In this document: piece by piece, positions 26,685 to 35,330 of the stretch
How positions within the stretch are numbered: position 1 is the stretch's first letter
Layout of the letters: each line of letters opens with the position of its first letter
Assembly (NCBI RefSeq): GCF_016744255.1
Contig: NZ_JADGES010000012.1
Location: forward strand, 1-47,816
Direction of reading: 5' to 3'
DNA from: Maribacter sp.
GTDB taxonomy: Bacteria > Bacteroidota > Bacteroidia > Flavobacteriales > Flavobacteriaceae
DNA length: 47,816 nucleotides
Position numbers and translations under genes: made by a program
The notes under the pieces: generated by a model
What the model saw: the letters and a program-made list of their open reading frames with translations, nothing else
Told to the model about the DNA's origin: nothing
The model's database searches: none

Positions 26685-27234
26685 ATCCTATGATATTTTG
26701 TTCCTTTAATTTTTTCTGCAATAATACCCTTGCTTTAAATAATTGCGACTTAGAAGTGCTCTCCGTTATCTCTAACATTTCAGCGATTTCTTTATGCTTG
26801 TACCCTTCTATAGCATACAACACAAATACCATTTTATACCCTTGTGGCAAAGCGTCTATTATTTTCTGAATATACTCTACTTCTAAAGCAGATGTGTTTT
26901 CATAATCTCCGACAGCATTCTTTTCAAAAATTTCATCATCATAAACTACAAACTGTTTTTTTCGAAGATAACTTATGCTTTCACGAATCATTATTCTTCT
27001 AATCCAACCTTCAAAACTTCCTTGATGCTTAAAACTATCTAGTTTAGAAAAAACTTTTAAAAACCCGCCTACCATAACATCTTCTGCAAACTGCATATCT
27101 TTAATATACTGCCTGCATACCCCCAACATTTTGGGAGCGTAGGTATCATAAATAAAGCGTTGTGCTTCTCTATTGCCAGAGACTGCTTTTTTTATGAGTT
27201 TAGTCTCGTTTTTATAAAATGAAATGATTTTCAA
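26671..27234 (-). CDS. ECF-family RNA polymerase sigma factor
   Basis: A 187-residue sigma-70 family factor of the extracytoplasmic function type. Region 2 covers about 25-90 (FIYDTYAPKMLGVCRQYIKDMQFAEDVM in two blocks, FKHQGSFEGWIRRIMIRESISYLRKK). Region 4 is at about 125-180 (ALPQGYKMVFVLYAIEGYKHKEIAEML, then ESTSKSQLFKARVLLQKKL). It overlaps the downstream membrane gene by 14 bp. Factors of this type are normally held by the co-encoded anti-sigma until an envelope signal arrives. Confidence 0.93.
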   Translation of the reverse strand: MKIISFYKNETKLIKKAVSGNREAQRFIYDTYAPKMLGVCRQYIKDMQFAEDVMVGGFLKVFSKLDSFKHQGSFEGWIRRIMIRESISYLRKKQFVVYDDEIFEKNAVGDYENTSALEVEYIQKIIDALPQGYKMVFVLYAIEGYKHKEIAEMLEITESTSKSQLFKARVLLQKKLKEQNIIGYGTK

Positions 27235-27410
27235 AGTCTTTTAAAATTGTCTTCTATAAAGATAGACGAGTTATACTTTGAAATAGTTGCCTGAAGTATA
27301 AAATTATTTTTAATCGCAGAGCGATAACCAAATTGGGTTTAATCCCCGAAGCTTATTACGCATACATAAAAATGGAATCCGTAGTTTTTTTGGGCTAAAG
27401 TCGCTTACCC
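27235..27410. other. 176-bp intergenic region, no confident feature
   Basis: Lies upstream of the ECF sigma gene and downstream of the polyprenyl synthase gene. It contains a small perfect inverted repeat ATCGC-AGA-GCGAT at 27313-27325. A GGGTTTAATCCCC stretch at 27335-27347 may belong to a genomic repeat. No exact TAnnTTTG box is present on the minus strand. Confidence 0.4.
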
Positions 27411-28388
27411 TTATTTTTTTCTATCCACTACATAATTAACCATGAGCTGTAGTGCTCTTTTATATTCGGACTCTGGATAATTCTCTAACATTTGCAAAGC
27501 TTCTTCTTTAAAAGCTAGCATTTTAGTGACCGCATATTCTAGCCCTCCTTTTTCTTTTACAAATGCTATTACTTCCTTTACCCTTTGTTTGTCTTTATTA
27601 TGATTTTTAACCGAGTTTATCACCCATTTTTTTTCGGATTTAGAACAATTATTTAAGGCATAAATTAACGGTAATGTCATTTTTTGCTCTTTAATATCTA
27701 TTCCTGTAGGTTTCCCTATTTTTTTTCCTCCGTAATCGAACAAATCATCTTTTATCTGAAAAGCCATTCCACATAGCTCTCCAAATTTTCTAAAAATTTC
27801 TACATGCTCTGAATTTGGCTGCACTGCACATGCTCCAAGACTACAACATGCTGCAATAAGTGTCGCTGTTTTTTTCCTAATTATTTCGTAATAAATATCC
27901 TCCGTAATATCTAATCGTCTTGCTTTTTCTATCTGCAGCAATTCGCCTTCGCTCATTTCGCGAACGGCTACGGAAATAATTTTAAGCAAATCGAAATCAT
28001 CATTATCTATGGATAACAATAGCCCTTTAGAAAGTAAATAATCCCCAACTAGTACCGCTATCTTATTTTTCCATAGTGCATTTATAGAAAAAAAACCTCG
28101 TCTTTTATCGCTTTCATCTACAACATCATCATGAACTAAAGTCGCGGTATGAATAAGCTCTATTACAGATGCTCCACGATACGTTCGTTCGTTAACCACA
28201 CCTTCATTTAACAATTTAGCGGTTAAAAATACAAACATTGGGCGCATTTGCTTACCCTTACGATTTACTATATAATAGGTTATTCTATTTAATAACGCCA
28301 CTTTAGAAGTCATAGAATCCCGGAACTTTTCTTCAAAGAGTTCCATTTCTTTATTAACAGGTTCCTTTATTTGCGCTACAATTTTCAA
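27411..28388 (-). CDS. Long-chain polyprenyl diphosphate synthase, probable TTG start
   Basis: Trans-isoprenyl diphosphate synthase extending allylic diphosphates with IPP, probably for the menaquinone side chain. The first aspartate-rich motif is in VHDDVVDESDKRRG and the second is KDDLFDYGG; GKQMRPMFVFLTAKL is the substrate-binding lead. The frame is open to an ATG at 28562, but the first 58 codons of that version are unlike the family. From TTG at 28388 the protein begins (L/M)KIVAQIKEPVNKEMELFEEKF, which matches the usual flavobacterial N-terminus and gives 325 residues, the normal length. An alternative is the ATG at MELFEEKF. The product chain length cannot be read with certainty. Confidence 0.88.
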   Translation of the reverse strand: MKIVAQIKEPVNKEMELFEEKFRDSMTSKVALLNRITYYIVNRKGKQMRPMFVFLTAKLLNEGVVNERTYRGASVIELIHTATLVHDDVVDESDKRRGFFSINALWKNKIAVLVGDYLLSKGLLLSIDNDDFDLLKIISVAVREMSEGELLQIEKARRLDITEDIYYEIIRKKTATLIAACCSLGACAVQPNSEHVEIFRKFGELCGMAFQIKDDLFDYGGKKIGKPTGIDIKEQKMTLPLIYALNNCSKSEKKWVINSVKNHNKDKQRVKEVIAFVKEKGGLEYAVTKMLAFKEEALQMLENYPESEYKRALQLMVNYVVDRKK

Positions 28389-28633
28389 GTAATAGGGATT
28401 TCTAAAAATTAATACTTCAAAATTAGGAAAAAATATAAGTCTAATAACGTGATAATCAGAATTACAACGAGAGAAATTTATATTCGTAAGATACAGACTA
28501 CAAATATGCGCGAGATTTGCTTCTCTTCTTTTATTTATATCTAAAATAGTATCTATCAACAAACTAGCTCTACCCTGAATATAGGGGTGCTATTATAGCT
28601 AACTAAAGGGTGCTTTATAGTCATATATACATC

Positions 28634-28641
28634 TATATTTG
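28634..28641 (+). promoter_or_regulatory. Promoter -7 element of the LipL32-like gene
   Basis: TATATTTG, exact TAnnTTTG match, 38 bp upstream of the ATG at 28679. No clear -33 TTG is present. Confidence 0.6.
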
Positions 28642-28678
28642 CTGAAATTAATAACCCTTAAGATTAAATTTAAGTAGA

Positions 28679-29365
28679 ATGAAAACAAAAAATTTATTAG
28701 CATTAGCAATTGTATTATTAGGTAGTGTAGCATCCGTTAATGCTCAGAAATTAAAAAAATTCGGAAGTTCTGTCGAGAAAAAAATTGGCCCAAAAACGAT
28801 TAAGGTTCCTTATACGGATGTTATTTCCTATTTAGGTTATGCTCAACCAGGAAGTGAAGATGAAGTTAAAGACAATAAAAAATTCTATTACATTTATGTA
28901 TGGGTTCCTTTAGCCGCTCCAGAATTAGGTGTACGTATGATATCTCCTGCAAACAGCAAAGTGAAAGGTGCAATTGCATCTAAAAACTATACAGAAAACT
29001 CTGGTTCTTCTGAATATTTTGACACGTACATAACTTTAGAGCGTTCTGATATTATTTCTAAAGATGGTATTACCGCTGAAAATGCAAAAACTGCGAAATG
29101 GGTAACTCTAGAAAAAAATGATGATAGTTCTGAAATGCCAAAACAACCAAGTGGTAGCAGCTACAATTCTCTTTTAAGATATAAGAGTGAAGTTAGCAAC
29201 CCTACTAAAGCAATAGTTGCTGGGTTATATAGAGTAGGCTTTACTACGTATAAAACAGGTGAAGTAAAAGGAACATTCTTAGCACAAGTTGCTGCTCCAA
29301 TAAAATTACCAGGAGTAGTAATGGCAAAAACAATTGAAGAACTTAATGCTAAATTAGCAGAGTAA
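28679..29365 (+). CDS. Secreted LipL32-family protein
   Basis: A 228-residue exported protein. The signal peptide is about 1-22 (AIVLLGSVASVNAQ) and has no lipobox cysteine. The mature protein closely follows Leptospira LipL32: YTDVISYLGYAQPG (45-58), YYIYVWVPLAAPELGVRMIS (70-89), YFDTYITLERS (113-123), YNSLLRY (162-168) and GLYRVGFTTYKTGEVKGTF (182-200). The last block is almost identical to the leptospiral sequence as I remember it. The Asp-rich loop thought to bind calcium in LipL32 is reduced to EKNDDSSE (145-152). LipL32 is an abundant surface lipoprotein of unsettled role; this homologue would be periplasmic or secreted. Confidence 0.85.
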   Translation: MKTKNLLALAIVLLGSVASVNAQKLKKFGSSVEKKIGPKTIKVPYTDVISYLGYAQPGSEDEVKDNKKFYYIYVWVPLAAPELGVRMISPANSKVKGAIASKNYTENSGSSEYFDTYITLERSDIISKDGITAENAKTAKWVTLEKNDDSSEMPKQPSGSSYNSLLRYKSEVSNPTKAIVAGLYRVGFTTYKTGEVKGTFLAQVAAPIKLPGVVMAKTIEELNAKLAE

Positions 29366-29387
29366 TAATTTGTTTTAAGTTATTTGT

Positions 29388-29431
29388 AAAATGTAGAAGT
29401 TATTTATACTTAAATAGCTTCTGCATTTTTT
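29388..29431 (+). terminator. Terminator after the LipL32-like gene
   Basis: An 18-bp stem: 29388-29405 pairs with 29412-29429 with two G-T wobbles and a 6-nt loop, ending in seven T. It also lies at the 3' end of the convergent rlmN. Confidence 0.8.
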
Positions 29432-29433
29432 TA

Positions 29434-30471
29434 TTAGCTTTTATTTGCTAACTGACCACAAGCGGCATCAATATCTTTTCCTCTAGACCTTCTAACAGTT
29501 ACAACAATACCATTTTGCTCTAAGACAGACACATACATTTCTACTGCTTTATTTGTTGCTTGCTGAAAAATGCCATCGTCAATAGGGTTATATTCTATTA
29601 AATTCACTTTAGAGGGCGCAAATTTGCAAAAGGCAACCAAAGCGTCTACATCTTTCTTTGTATCATTAATCCCATCCCAAACCACATATTCGTAGGTAAT
29701 TCTACTATTTGTTTTGGCATACCAATATTGTAATGATTCTCGTAAATCTGCAAGAGTAAAAGTGGCATTAAAAGGCATTATAGAAGTCCTAATCTCATCA
29801 ATAGCAGAGTGTAAGGATACTGCTAATTTAAACTTAACCTCTTGATCGGCCATTTTCCGTATCATCTTTGGCACTCCAGATGTGGAAACGGTAATTCTTC
29901 TTGGAGACATACCTAACCCTTCGGGCGCGGTAATCTTATCTATTGCCTTTAAAACATTATTATAATTCATTAAAGGCTCTCCCATACCCATAAAAACAAT
30001 ATTACTCAGAGGCTTATCAAAATACAATCGACTTTCATTATCAATAGCCACTACTTGGTCGTAAATCTCATCCGGATTTAAATTCCGCATACGCTTTAAC
30101 CTAGAAGTTGCGCAAAATTTACAATCTAAGCTACAACCAACTTGGCTAGAAACACAAGCGGTAGTTCTTGTTTTAGTAGGAATTAAAACGGACTCTACAA
30201 TTAAATCATCGTGCAAGCGAACGGCATTTTTTATAGTACCGTCGCTACTCCGTTGCATTTGATCCACTTTAATATGGTTAATGACAAAATTTGCCTCTAA
30301 CATATCTCTAGTTTCCTTAGAAACGTTGGTCATAACATCAAAAGAATGTGCTGCTTTTTGCCAAAGCCATTCATAGACTTGATTGCCCCTAAAAGCCTTA
30401 TCTCCGTTTTTTACAAAGAATTCTCTTAACTGCTCTTTTGTTAATGCTCGTATGTCCTTTTTTTTCTCCAA
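29434..30471 (-). CDS. rlmN: 23S rRNA/tRNA A-C2 methyltransferase RlmN
   Basis: Radical SAM enzyme that methylates C2 of A2503 in 23S rRNA and of A37 in some tRNAs. It has 345 residues. The iron-sulfur cluster ligands are C113, C117 and C120 (GCSLDCKFCATSR). Further motifs are NIVFMGMGEPLMNYNNV and ITVSTSGVPKMI. The near-C-terminal Cys in GKDIDAACGQL is the methyl-carrying residue of the family. It sits 79 bp downstream of queA with a terminator between, so it probably has its own promoter, though no exact -7 box is seen in the gap. Confidence 0.97.
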   Translation of the reverse strand: MEKKKDIRALTKEQLREFFVKNGDKAFRGNQVYEWLWQKAAHSFDVMTNVSKETRDMLEANFVINHIKVDQMQRSSDGTIKNAVRLHDDLIVESVLIPTKTRTTACVSSQVGCSLDCKFCATSRLKRMRNLNPDEIYDQVVAIDNESRLYFDKPLSNIVFMGMGEPLMNYNNVLKAIDKITAPEGLGMSPRRITVSTSGVPKMIRKMADQEVKFKLAVSLHSAIDEIRTSIMPFNATFTLADLRESLQYWYAKTNSRITYEYVVWDGINDTKKDVDALVAFCKFAPSKVNLIEYNPIDDGIFQQATNKAVEMYVSVLEQNGIVVTVRRSRGKDIDAACGQLANKS

Positions 30472-30485
30472 GTTTTATAAGATAA

Positions 30486-30531
30486 AAAATCCTGTTAACC
30501 TAAGCTATATTGCAATGGATAACAGGATTTT
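30486..30531 (-). terminator. queA terminator
   Basis: A perfect 12-bp stem (AAAATCCTGTTA with TAACAGGATTTT) around a 22-nt loop. On the minus strand it runs into a T-rich tract (TTTTTTATC), between queA and rlmN. Confidence 0.75.
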
Positions 30532-30550
30532 AATATTATTTATGATGCTA

Positions 30551-31600
30551 TTATATTATTAACATGGCATCCCCATAAGAATAAAATTTATATCCTTCTA
30601 AAATTGCTTCTTTATACGCTTTCTTCATTAAATCGTGTCCTGCAAAAGCAGAAACCATCATCATTAAAGTAGATTTTGGTAAGTGAAAATTTGTAATCAT
30701 ACAGTTCGCAATACTAAATTCATATGGAGGGAAAATAAATTTATTAGTCCATCCTTCATAGGTATTTAATGTATGGTTAGAAGATACTGCACTCTCTAAA
30801 CCACGCATTGCTGTTGTACCAACGGCACAAATTCTTCTTTTCTCAATTTGCGCTGAATTTACAATCTCAGTAGCTTTTTCGTCGATAATTAACTCTTCGC
30901 TATCCATTTTATGTTTAGACAAATCTTCTACCTCTACTGGGTTAAATGTACCTAAACCAACATGTAAAGTAAGTTCCGCAAAATCTATTCCTTTAATTTC
31001 TAAACGTTTTAACAAATGTTTAGAAAAGTGTAAACCTGCTGTAGGAGCCGCAACAGCACCTTCGTGCTTAGCATAAATGGTTTGGTATCTTTCCTCATCA
31101 TCTGGCTGTACTTCTCTTTTAATATACTTAGGTAATGGTGTTTCTCCTAACTCTTTTAATTTTCTTCTAAAATCTATATAAGAACCATCGTAAAGAAAAC
31201 GTAGTGTTCTTCCTCTTGATGTAGTGTTATCTATAACCTCAGCAACTAAAGTATCGTCATCTCCAAAATAAAGTTTATTACCAATACGGATTTTACGTGC
31301 TGGATCCACTAAAACATCCCAAAGACGTTGTTCCTCATTAAGTTCGCGCAATAAGAATACTTCAATTCTTGCTCCTGTTTTTTCTTTATTACCATATAAT
31401 CTAGCAGGAAAAACTTTGGTATTATTAAGTACCATTACATCGCCCTCATCAAAATAATTAATAAGGTCTTTGAACATTTTGTGCTCAATTTTACCGGTTT
31501 CTCTATGAACTACCATTAGTTTAGATTCATCTCTATGTTCCGCAGGGTGTTCTGCTAGTAAATCCTCTGGTAATTCAAAATTGAAGTGTGATAATTTCAT
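30551..31600 (-). CDS. queA: tRNA preQ1(34) S-adenosylmethionine ribosyltransferase-isomerase QueA
   Basis: Cytoplasmic enzyme transferring and isomerising the ribosyl group of SAM onto preQ1-modified tRNA to give epoxyqueuosine. It has 349 residues. Family segments: [23 protein letters not shown] at the N-terminus, [48 protein letters not shown] and [19 protein letters not shown]. It has a complete promoter at 31634-31665 and a terminator downstream, so it is probably monocistronic. Confidence 0.97.
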   Translation of the reverse strand: MKLSHFNFELPEDLLAEHPAEHRDESKLMVVHRETGKIEHKMFKDLINYFDEGDVMVLNNTKVFPARLYGNKEKTGARIEVFLLRELNEEQRLWDVLVDPARKIRIGNKLYFGDDDTLVAEVIDNTTSRGRTLRFLYDGSYIDFRRKLKELGETPLPKYIKREVQPDDEERYQTIYAKHEGAVAAPTAGLHFSKHLLKRLEIKGIDFAELTLHVGLGTFNPVEVEDLSKHKMDSEELIIDEKATEIVNSAQIEKRRICAVGTTAMRGLESAVSSNHTLNTYEGWTNKFIFPPYEFSIANCMITNFHLPKSTLMMMVSAFAGHDLMKKAYKEAILEGYKFYSYGDAMLII

Positions 31601-31633
31601 TTATACAATTTTTATTAGCGTTTTTCGCGGTGG

Positions 31634-31665
31634 CAAATATACAACCTGGAAGGAGGGGTTGTCAA
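31634..31665 (-). promoter_or_regulatory. queA promoter with both -33 and -7 elements
   Basis: On the minus strand, TTG at 31665-31663 is followed after 21 bp by TATATTTG at 31641-31634, the best Bacteroidota-type promoter in the window. The predicted start is about 28 bp upstream of the queA ATG. The spacer contains an inverted repeat with ACAACC/GGTTGT arms. Confidence 0.75.
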
Positions 31666-31688
31666 GTAAAACCGCAATTAAATAGAAA

Positions 31689-32918
31689 TTAAGCTTGTTT
31701 AACGATTATTCCAAGGTTTTCAAAATCGGTCCAATAGTCTGGATAAGATTTAGAAACCACCTCTGCATCGTTTATAAATAATGCTGTTTTTAAGGCTAAA
31801 GGGCCAAAGGCCATTGCCATTCTATGGTCATTATACGTATCTATTGCAACGCCCGACTTTATCGTCTGTGTTGGTTCTAAGGTTAGCGTTTTATCTGTTA
31901 CCTCAATATTAGCACCTAACTTAGATAATTCTGTATACAATGCTTCTAAGCGGTCTGTTTCCTTAATTTTTAAGGTATGTAAGCCTGTTAAATAGCAACC
32001 CATACTTAATCCTAAGCATGTAACTGCAATAGTTTGAGCTATATCTGGAGCATTGGACAAATCTATAGTAACCTTTGACAATGGGTTGATCATTGTCTTT
32101 TTTAATATAATTTGATGTTCTTGAAAAACGGTTTCTACACCAAAATCTTTATATATTTTTGCTAAAACACTATCTCCTTGTAAACTATCTTGTTTGTATG
32201 CAGATAATGTAATTTGCGAACCTACATCGCTTAAAGCAATTAAACTATAGAAATACGATGCGGAACTCCAATCCGATTCCACAACCAATTTCGTAGGTTT
32301 TACCTCCTTTTTAGGAGCTATAGTGATGGTGTTTTCTTCAAAAGTACTTTCTACTCCTATCTCCCTTAAAAGTGCTAAAGTCATTTTAATATAAGGAACC
32401 GATGTTATTTTACCCACTAACTCTACCTCTAAACCATTTTCTAGACTCGGAGCTGTTAATAACAACGAAGAAATATATTGACTACTAATATTCGCAGGTA
32501 GGCTTACCTTATTATTCGTTAATTTTTTTCCTTTTATAAGTAAAGGAGGATATCCTTCATTTTTTACATACGTAATATCTGCCCCTAAACTTTGTAATGC
32601 TTCTACCAAGACTTTTATTGGTCGCTCTGTCATCCGTTGCGACCCTGTTAAAGTAACCTCTTTTCCTTCTTGACTAGCAAAATAACTAGTTAAAAATCGC
32701 ATCGCTGTTCCTGCATGATGTATATCTACAACACCTGTAGATATTTGCAATCCTTTTTCCATAACAATGGCATCATCCGAATTGGACACATTGCTTATAG
32801 AAATGTTAGAATACAATGCTTTTAATAATAAGGAACGATTAGACTCACTTTTAGAGCCTGTTATTTTTACCGTAGCATTAATTAAATTGTTGGATGGACC
32901 AGAGATGTGTAATTTCAA
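31689..32918 (-). CDS. aroA: 3-phosphoshikimate 1-carboxyvinyltransferase (EPSP synthase)
   Basis: Sixth step of the shikimate pathway: shikimate-3-phosphate plus PEP gives EPSP, precursor of chorismate. It has 409 residues, somewhat short of the usual roughly 430. The N-terminal ITGSKSESNRSLLLKALY, the HHAGTAMRFLTSYFA region, the TGSQRMTERPIKVLVEAL motif, and the C-terminal IKETDRLEALYTELSKLGA and YNDHRMAMAFGPLAL are present. It lies 37 bp after the MazG-type gene, probably at the end of the 37247-31689 unit. It supplies the aromatic operon at 39396-43320. Confidence 0.95.
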   Translation of the reverse strand: MKLHISGPSNNLINATVKITGSKSESNRSLLLKALYSNISISNVSNSDDAIVMEKGLQISTGVVDIHHAGTAMRFLTSYFASQEGKEVTLTGSQRMTERPIKVLVEALQSLGADITYVKNEGYPPLLIKGKKLTNNKVSLPANISSQYISSLLLTAPSLENGLEVELVGKITSVPYIKMTLALLREIGVESTFEENTITIAPKKEVKPTKLVVESDWSSASYFYSLIALSDVGSQITLSAYKQDSLQGDSVLAKIYKDFGVETVFQEHQIILKKTMINPLSKVTIDLSNAPDIAQTIAVTCLGLSMGCYLTGLHTLKIKETDRLEALYTELSKLGANIEVTDKTLTLEPTQTIKSGVAIDTYNDHRMAMAFGPLALKTALFINDAEVVSKSYPDYWTDFENLGIIVKQA

Positions 32919-32955
32919 AACTAAAGTGGATTAAAAACGAACGCCAAATATAATA

Positions 32956-33282
32956 CTATTTCAACTTTTTATTATTCTGGTGACGATCATGATCGCGCTT
33001 TGTTTTTAATTCTAACTTTTTATCAAAAGCTTGTTGTAAATCTACTCCTGTTTGGTTTGCTAAACAAAGTACAACAAACATAACATCTGCTAATTCTTCG
33101 CCTAAATCTTTATTTTTATCGGATTCTTTTTCACTTTGTTCCCCATATCTACGGGCTATAATACGAGCTACCTCACCCACTTCCTCTGTAAGCTGTACCA
33201 TATTAGTGAGCTCATTAAAATAACGAACACCATGCTCTTTAATCCAAGTATCTACTTCTTGTTGTAATGCAGTTATACTCAT
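32956..33282 (-). CDS. MazG-type nucleotide pyrophosphohydrolase
   Basis: A 108-residue all-helical enzyme that hydrolyses nucleoside triphosphates to monophosphates, a likely pool-sanitising role. The metal-binding EExxE pattern is in LTEEVGEVARIIARRYGEQ, with the second acidic ExxD motif in GEELADVMFVVLCLANQTGVD. The length fits single-domain MazG-like proteins. It lies 5 bp after the upstream transglutaminase-fold gene and 37 bp before aroA. Confidence 0.9.
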   Translation of the reverse strand: MSITALQQEVDTWIKEHGVRYFNELTNMVQLTEEVGEVARIIARRYGEQSEKESDKNKDLGEELADVMFVVLCLANQTGVDLQQAFDKKLELKTKRDHDRHQNNKKLK

Positions 33283-33287
33283 GTGTC

Positions 33288-35300
33288 TTATATTTTAGAC
33301 AAAACTACTTTTTCTGTTTGTTTTTCTACTATTGCTTTAAAAAATTCTTTTAAGCCTTTATAATCTTGAGAACTAATTATCCCTTGATTAATACTTAAAT
33401 CCGATTTTACCTGAAAACCACTTTCGTTTTTTGCTATGTGAAATATAAAATGTCCTATTCCATCTCCTATCGTAATATTAGCCGATGTTGGCATGGATTC
33501 AATTTTATATCCATCTGGAATTTTAATTGCTACAATGTACTTATCTAGCCACGGGTATGCATAATCAATTGGATATTCTCTTTCCTCTGTCTTAAACGGA
33601 TTCTCTTCCTGAGCAAACCAAAACAATGGAGATACGTACATTTTGTCATCAATTATTTCTGCTGCATTCTCCTTATTAAAACTAAAACTTTCAATTACTG
33701 GCTTCCCTAGCTCTTTCTTATTCTTTATCTGGTACTCTGAAATTTCTAGTCCATTATAGGTCTCTTCTAGTTTTTCAAGATAAGTGTCTTCTGTCAATTC
33801 AGAATTACTTACCCTAAAATTATATGCAATATAATCTGTACAGGTTCTTCTAGCTTTTCCTTTCCCATTACCTTCTTCTGAAATTGAAATTTCCATCATC
33901 ATACTTTCTAATGATTTATTATCTGGTAATAAAGAAACAGATGACGACACCCCTCCCTTTTCGACAATCCTACCTGCCCAATTAAGAGCTCTAACAGGCA
34001 ACATATTTGGCTTATTATACTTACTTGTAGCATCTAGAAAAATATTTTTACCGTCTATCTTAACTACAGCAACCACATAATTAAAACCATACCTTGTTGG
34101 GAACAATGGCACCCCGTTACTTCTTGTACTTACTAATACTGGGTTTGCATTTAACCCCGCTGCACGTAACATACTAACCAATATTAAATTAATATCTGCT
34201 ACATTACCTGTCTTTAATCCATACGCTTTTTTAACCCCTTCATCTGTAGAATAACCGAAAATATCATTCCAATGCATTCTAGATTGAATATGACTAAACA
34301 CAGCATTCATTTTTTCATTTTCTGATGTTTTTCCTAATAAAATATGGGCCAAATCTTCCTTGTAATATTTTTTAAAATCTAATTGGTTACCAAATTCATC
34401 ATTCTCATAAATCTTCTTAACCACGCTTTCCCATGTACTACTATAATTTTCAATTGACGAGTTAGGAAACTTTGTATATTGTAATTCATATTTTATAGCT
34501 GACCTATAATTATTCATACTATTAACATATACTTCTTTTTTTAGAGCAGGGACATCCTTCATTACTACAGACGAAATATTTATTATATAATCTAATTTAG
34601 AGGTAGAATACTCCGTTGACATCATTCTACCATTAACCTTTCTTGTCTTATTTGTAAAAGTTATATTACCCGGTTTACGACTCTCATTAATAGTATAACG
34701 TAAGTAACCTTTGGTCATATTTTTAAATGTAAAATACTCTGGAATAGCTACTTCTATTTCTTGTTCCACAATAGGAATATCATATTGCAATATAATCTCA
34801 TTGAAGGAAGAATAAAATGGAGAATTTACCGTGTATTTATATTCAATTACACTTCCTTCTTTTAAATTAGGCATGGTAAACTTTTCTTTCGTGTAATATT
34901 TAGATGATTCTTCAGAAAAAGTATCCGATTTTTTAAGTTTTGTCTTTTCTATTTCTTTGCCATTTAAATTATAGGTGTACGCTTTAAGTCCTACAAGGCT
35001 CTCTTTAGATTTTGCCCCTTGATATAAGCTCTCTACAACTGTCCCATATTTAAATCCTCCTTTATTGTTAATTTTAATACGCTCATGAACCCCTTTCTCA
35101 ATTATAAAACCTTGGGATTCTATATATTTAAAGGAAACATTTACTTTTCTAAATAGTACAACCGCATCTGCAGTAGAGTCTTTAGCATAAAATTCTTCCT
35201 TTAATTCTTCTTTCGACACTTTACCAAACTTAACCTCTTGAGCAAAAGAAACCTGTGTAAACACACAGAACAGAACTGCCATTTTTACGAAATTATTCAT
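33288..35300 (-). CDS. Exported DUF3857/transglutaminase-fold protein, catalytic Cys and His lost
   Basis: A 670-residue protein with a signal peptide (about 1-20, LFCVFTQVSFA), an N-terminal DUF3857 domain (about 50-250) and a transglutaminase-like core around 325-430. Compared with its neighbour, the nucleophile region reads KTGNVADIN with Val367 where Cys is expected, and NYV with Tyr408 in place of His. The acidic residue is kept (Asp423 in FLDAT). It is therefore probably not a thiol enzyme but a binding protein. The C-terminal part is beta-rich. It is 30 bp downstream of the paralogue. Confidence 0.88.
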   Translation of the reverse strand: MNNFVKMAVLFCVFTQVSFAQEVKFGKVSKEELKEEFYAKDSTADAVVLFRKVNVSFKYIESQGFIIEKGVHERIKINNKGGFKYGTVVESLYQGAKSKESLVGLKAYTYNLNGKEIEKTKLKKSDTFSEESSKYYTKEKFTMPNLKEGSVIEYKYTVNSPFYSSFNEIILQYDIPIVEQEIEVAIPEYFTFKNMTKGYLRYTINESRKPGNITFTNKTRKVNGRMMSTEYSTSKLDYIINISSVVMKDVPALKKEVYVNSMNNYRSAIKYELQYTKFPNSSIENYSSTWESVVKKIYENDEFGNQLDFKKYYKEDLAHILLGKTSENEKMNAVFSHIQSRMHWNDIFGYSTDEGVKKAYGLKTGNVADINLILVSMLRAAGLNANPVLVSTRSNGVPLFPTRYGFNYVVAVVKIDGKNIFLDATSKYNKPNMLPVRALNWAGRIVEKGGVSSSVSLLPDNKSLESMMMEISISEEGNGKGKARRTCTDYIAYNFRVSNSELTEDTYLEKLEETYNGLEISEYQIKNKKELGKPVIESFSFNKENAAEIIDDKMYVSPLFWFAQEENPFKTEEREYPIDYAYPWLDKYIVAIKIPDGYKIESMPTSANITIGDGIGHFIFHIAKNESGFQVKSDLSINQGIISSQDYKGLKEFFKAIVEKQTEKVVLSKI

Positions 35301-35330
35301 AATATTAATTTTATAATATTTGTGATTTTA

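Noticed and set aside
30472-30550. preQ1 riboswitch near queA
   Set aside because: The hairpin is downstream of queA and is a simple terminator. The queA leader is only about 28 nt long, too short for an aptamer plus expression platform.
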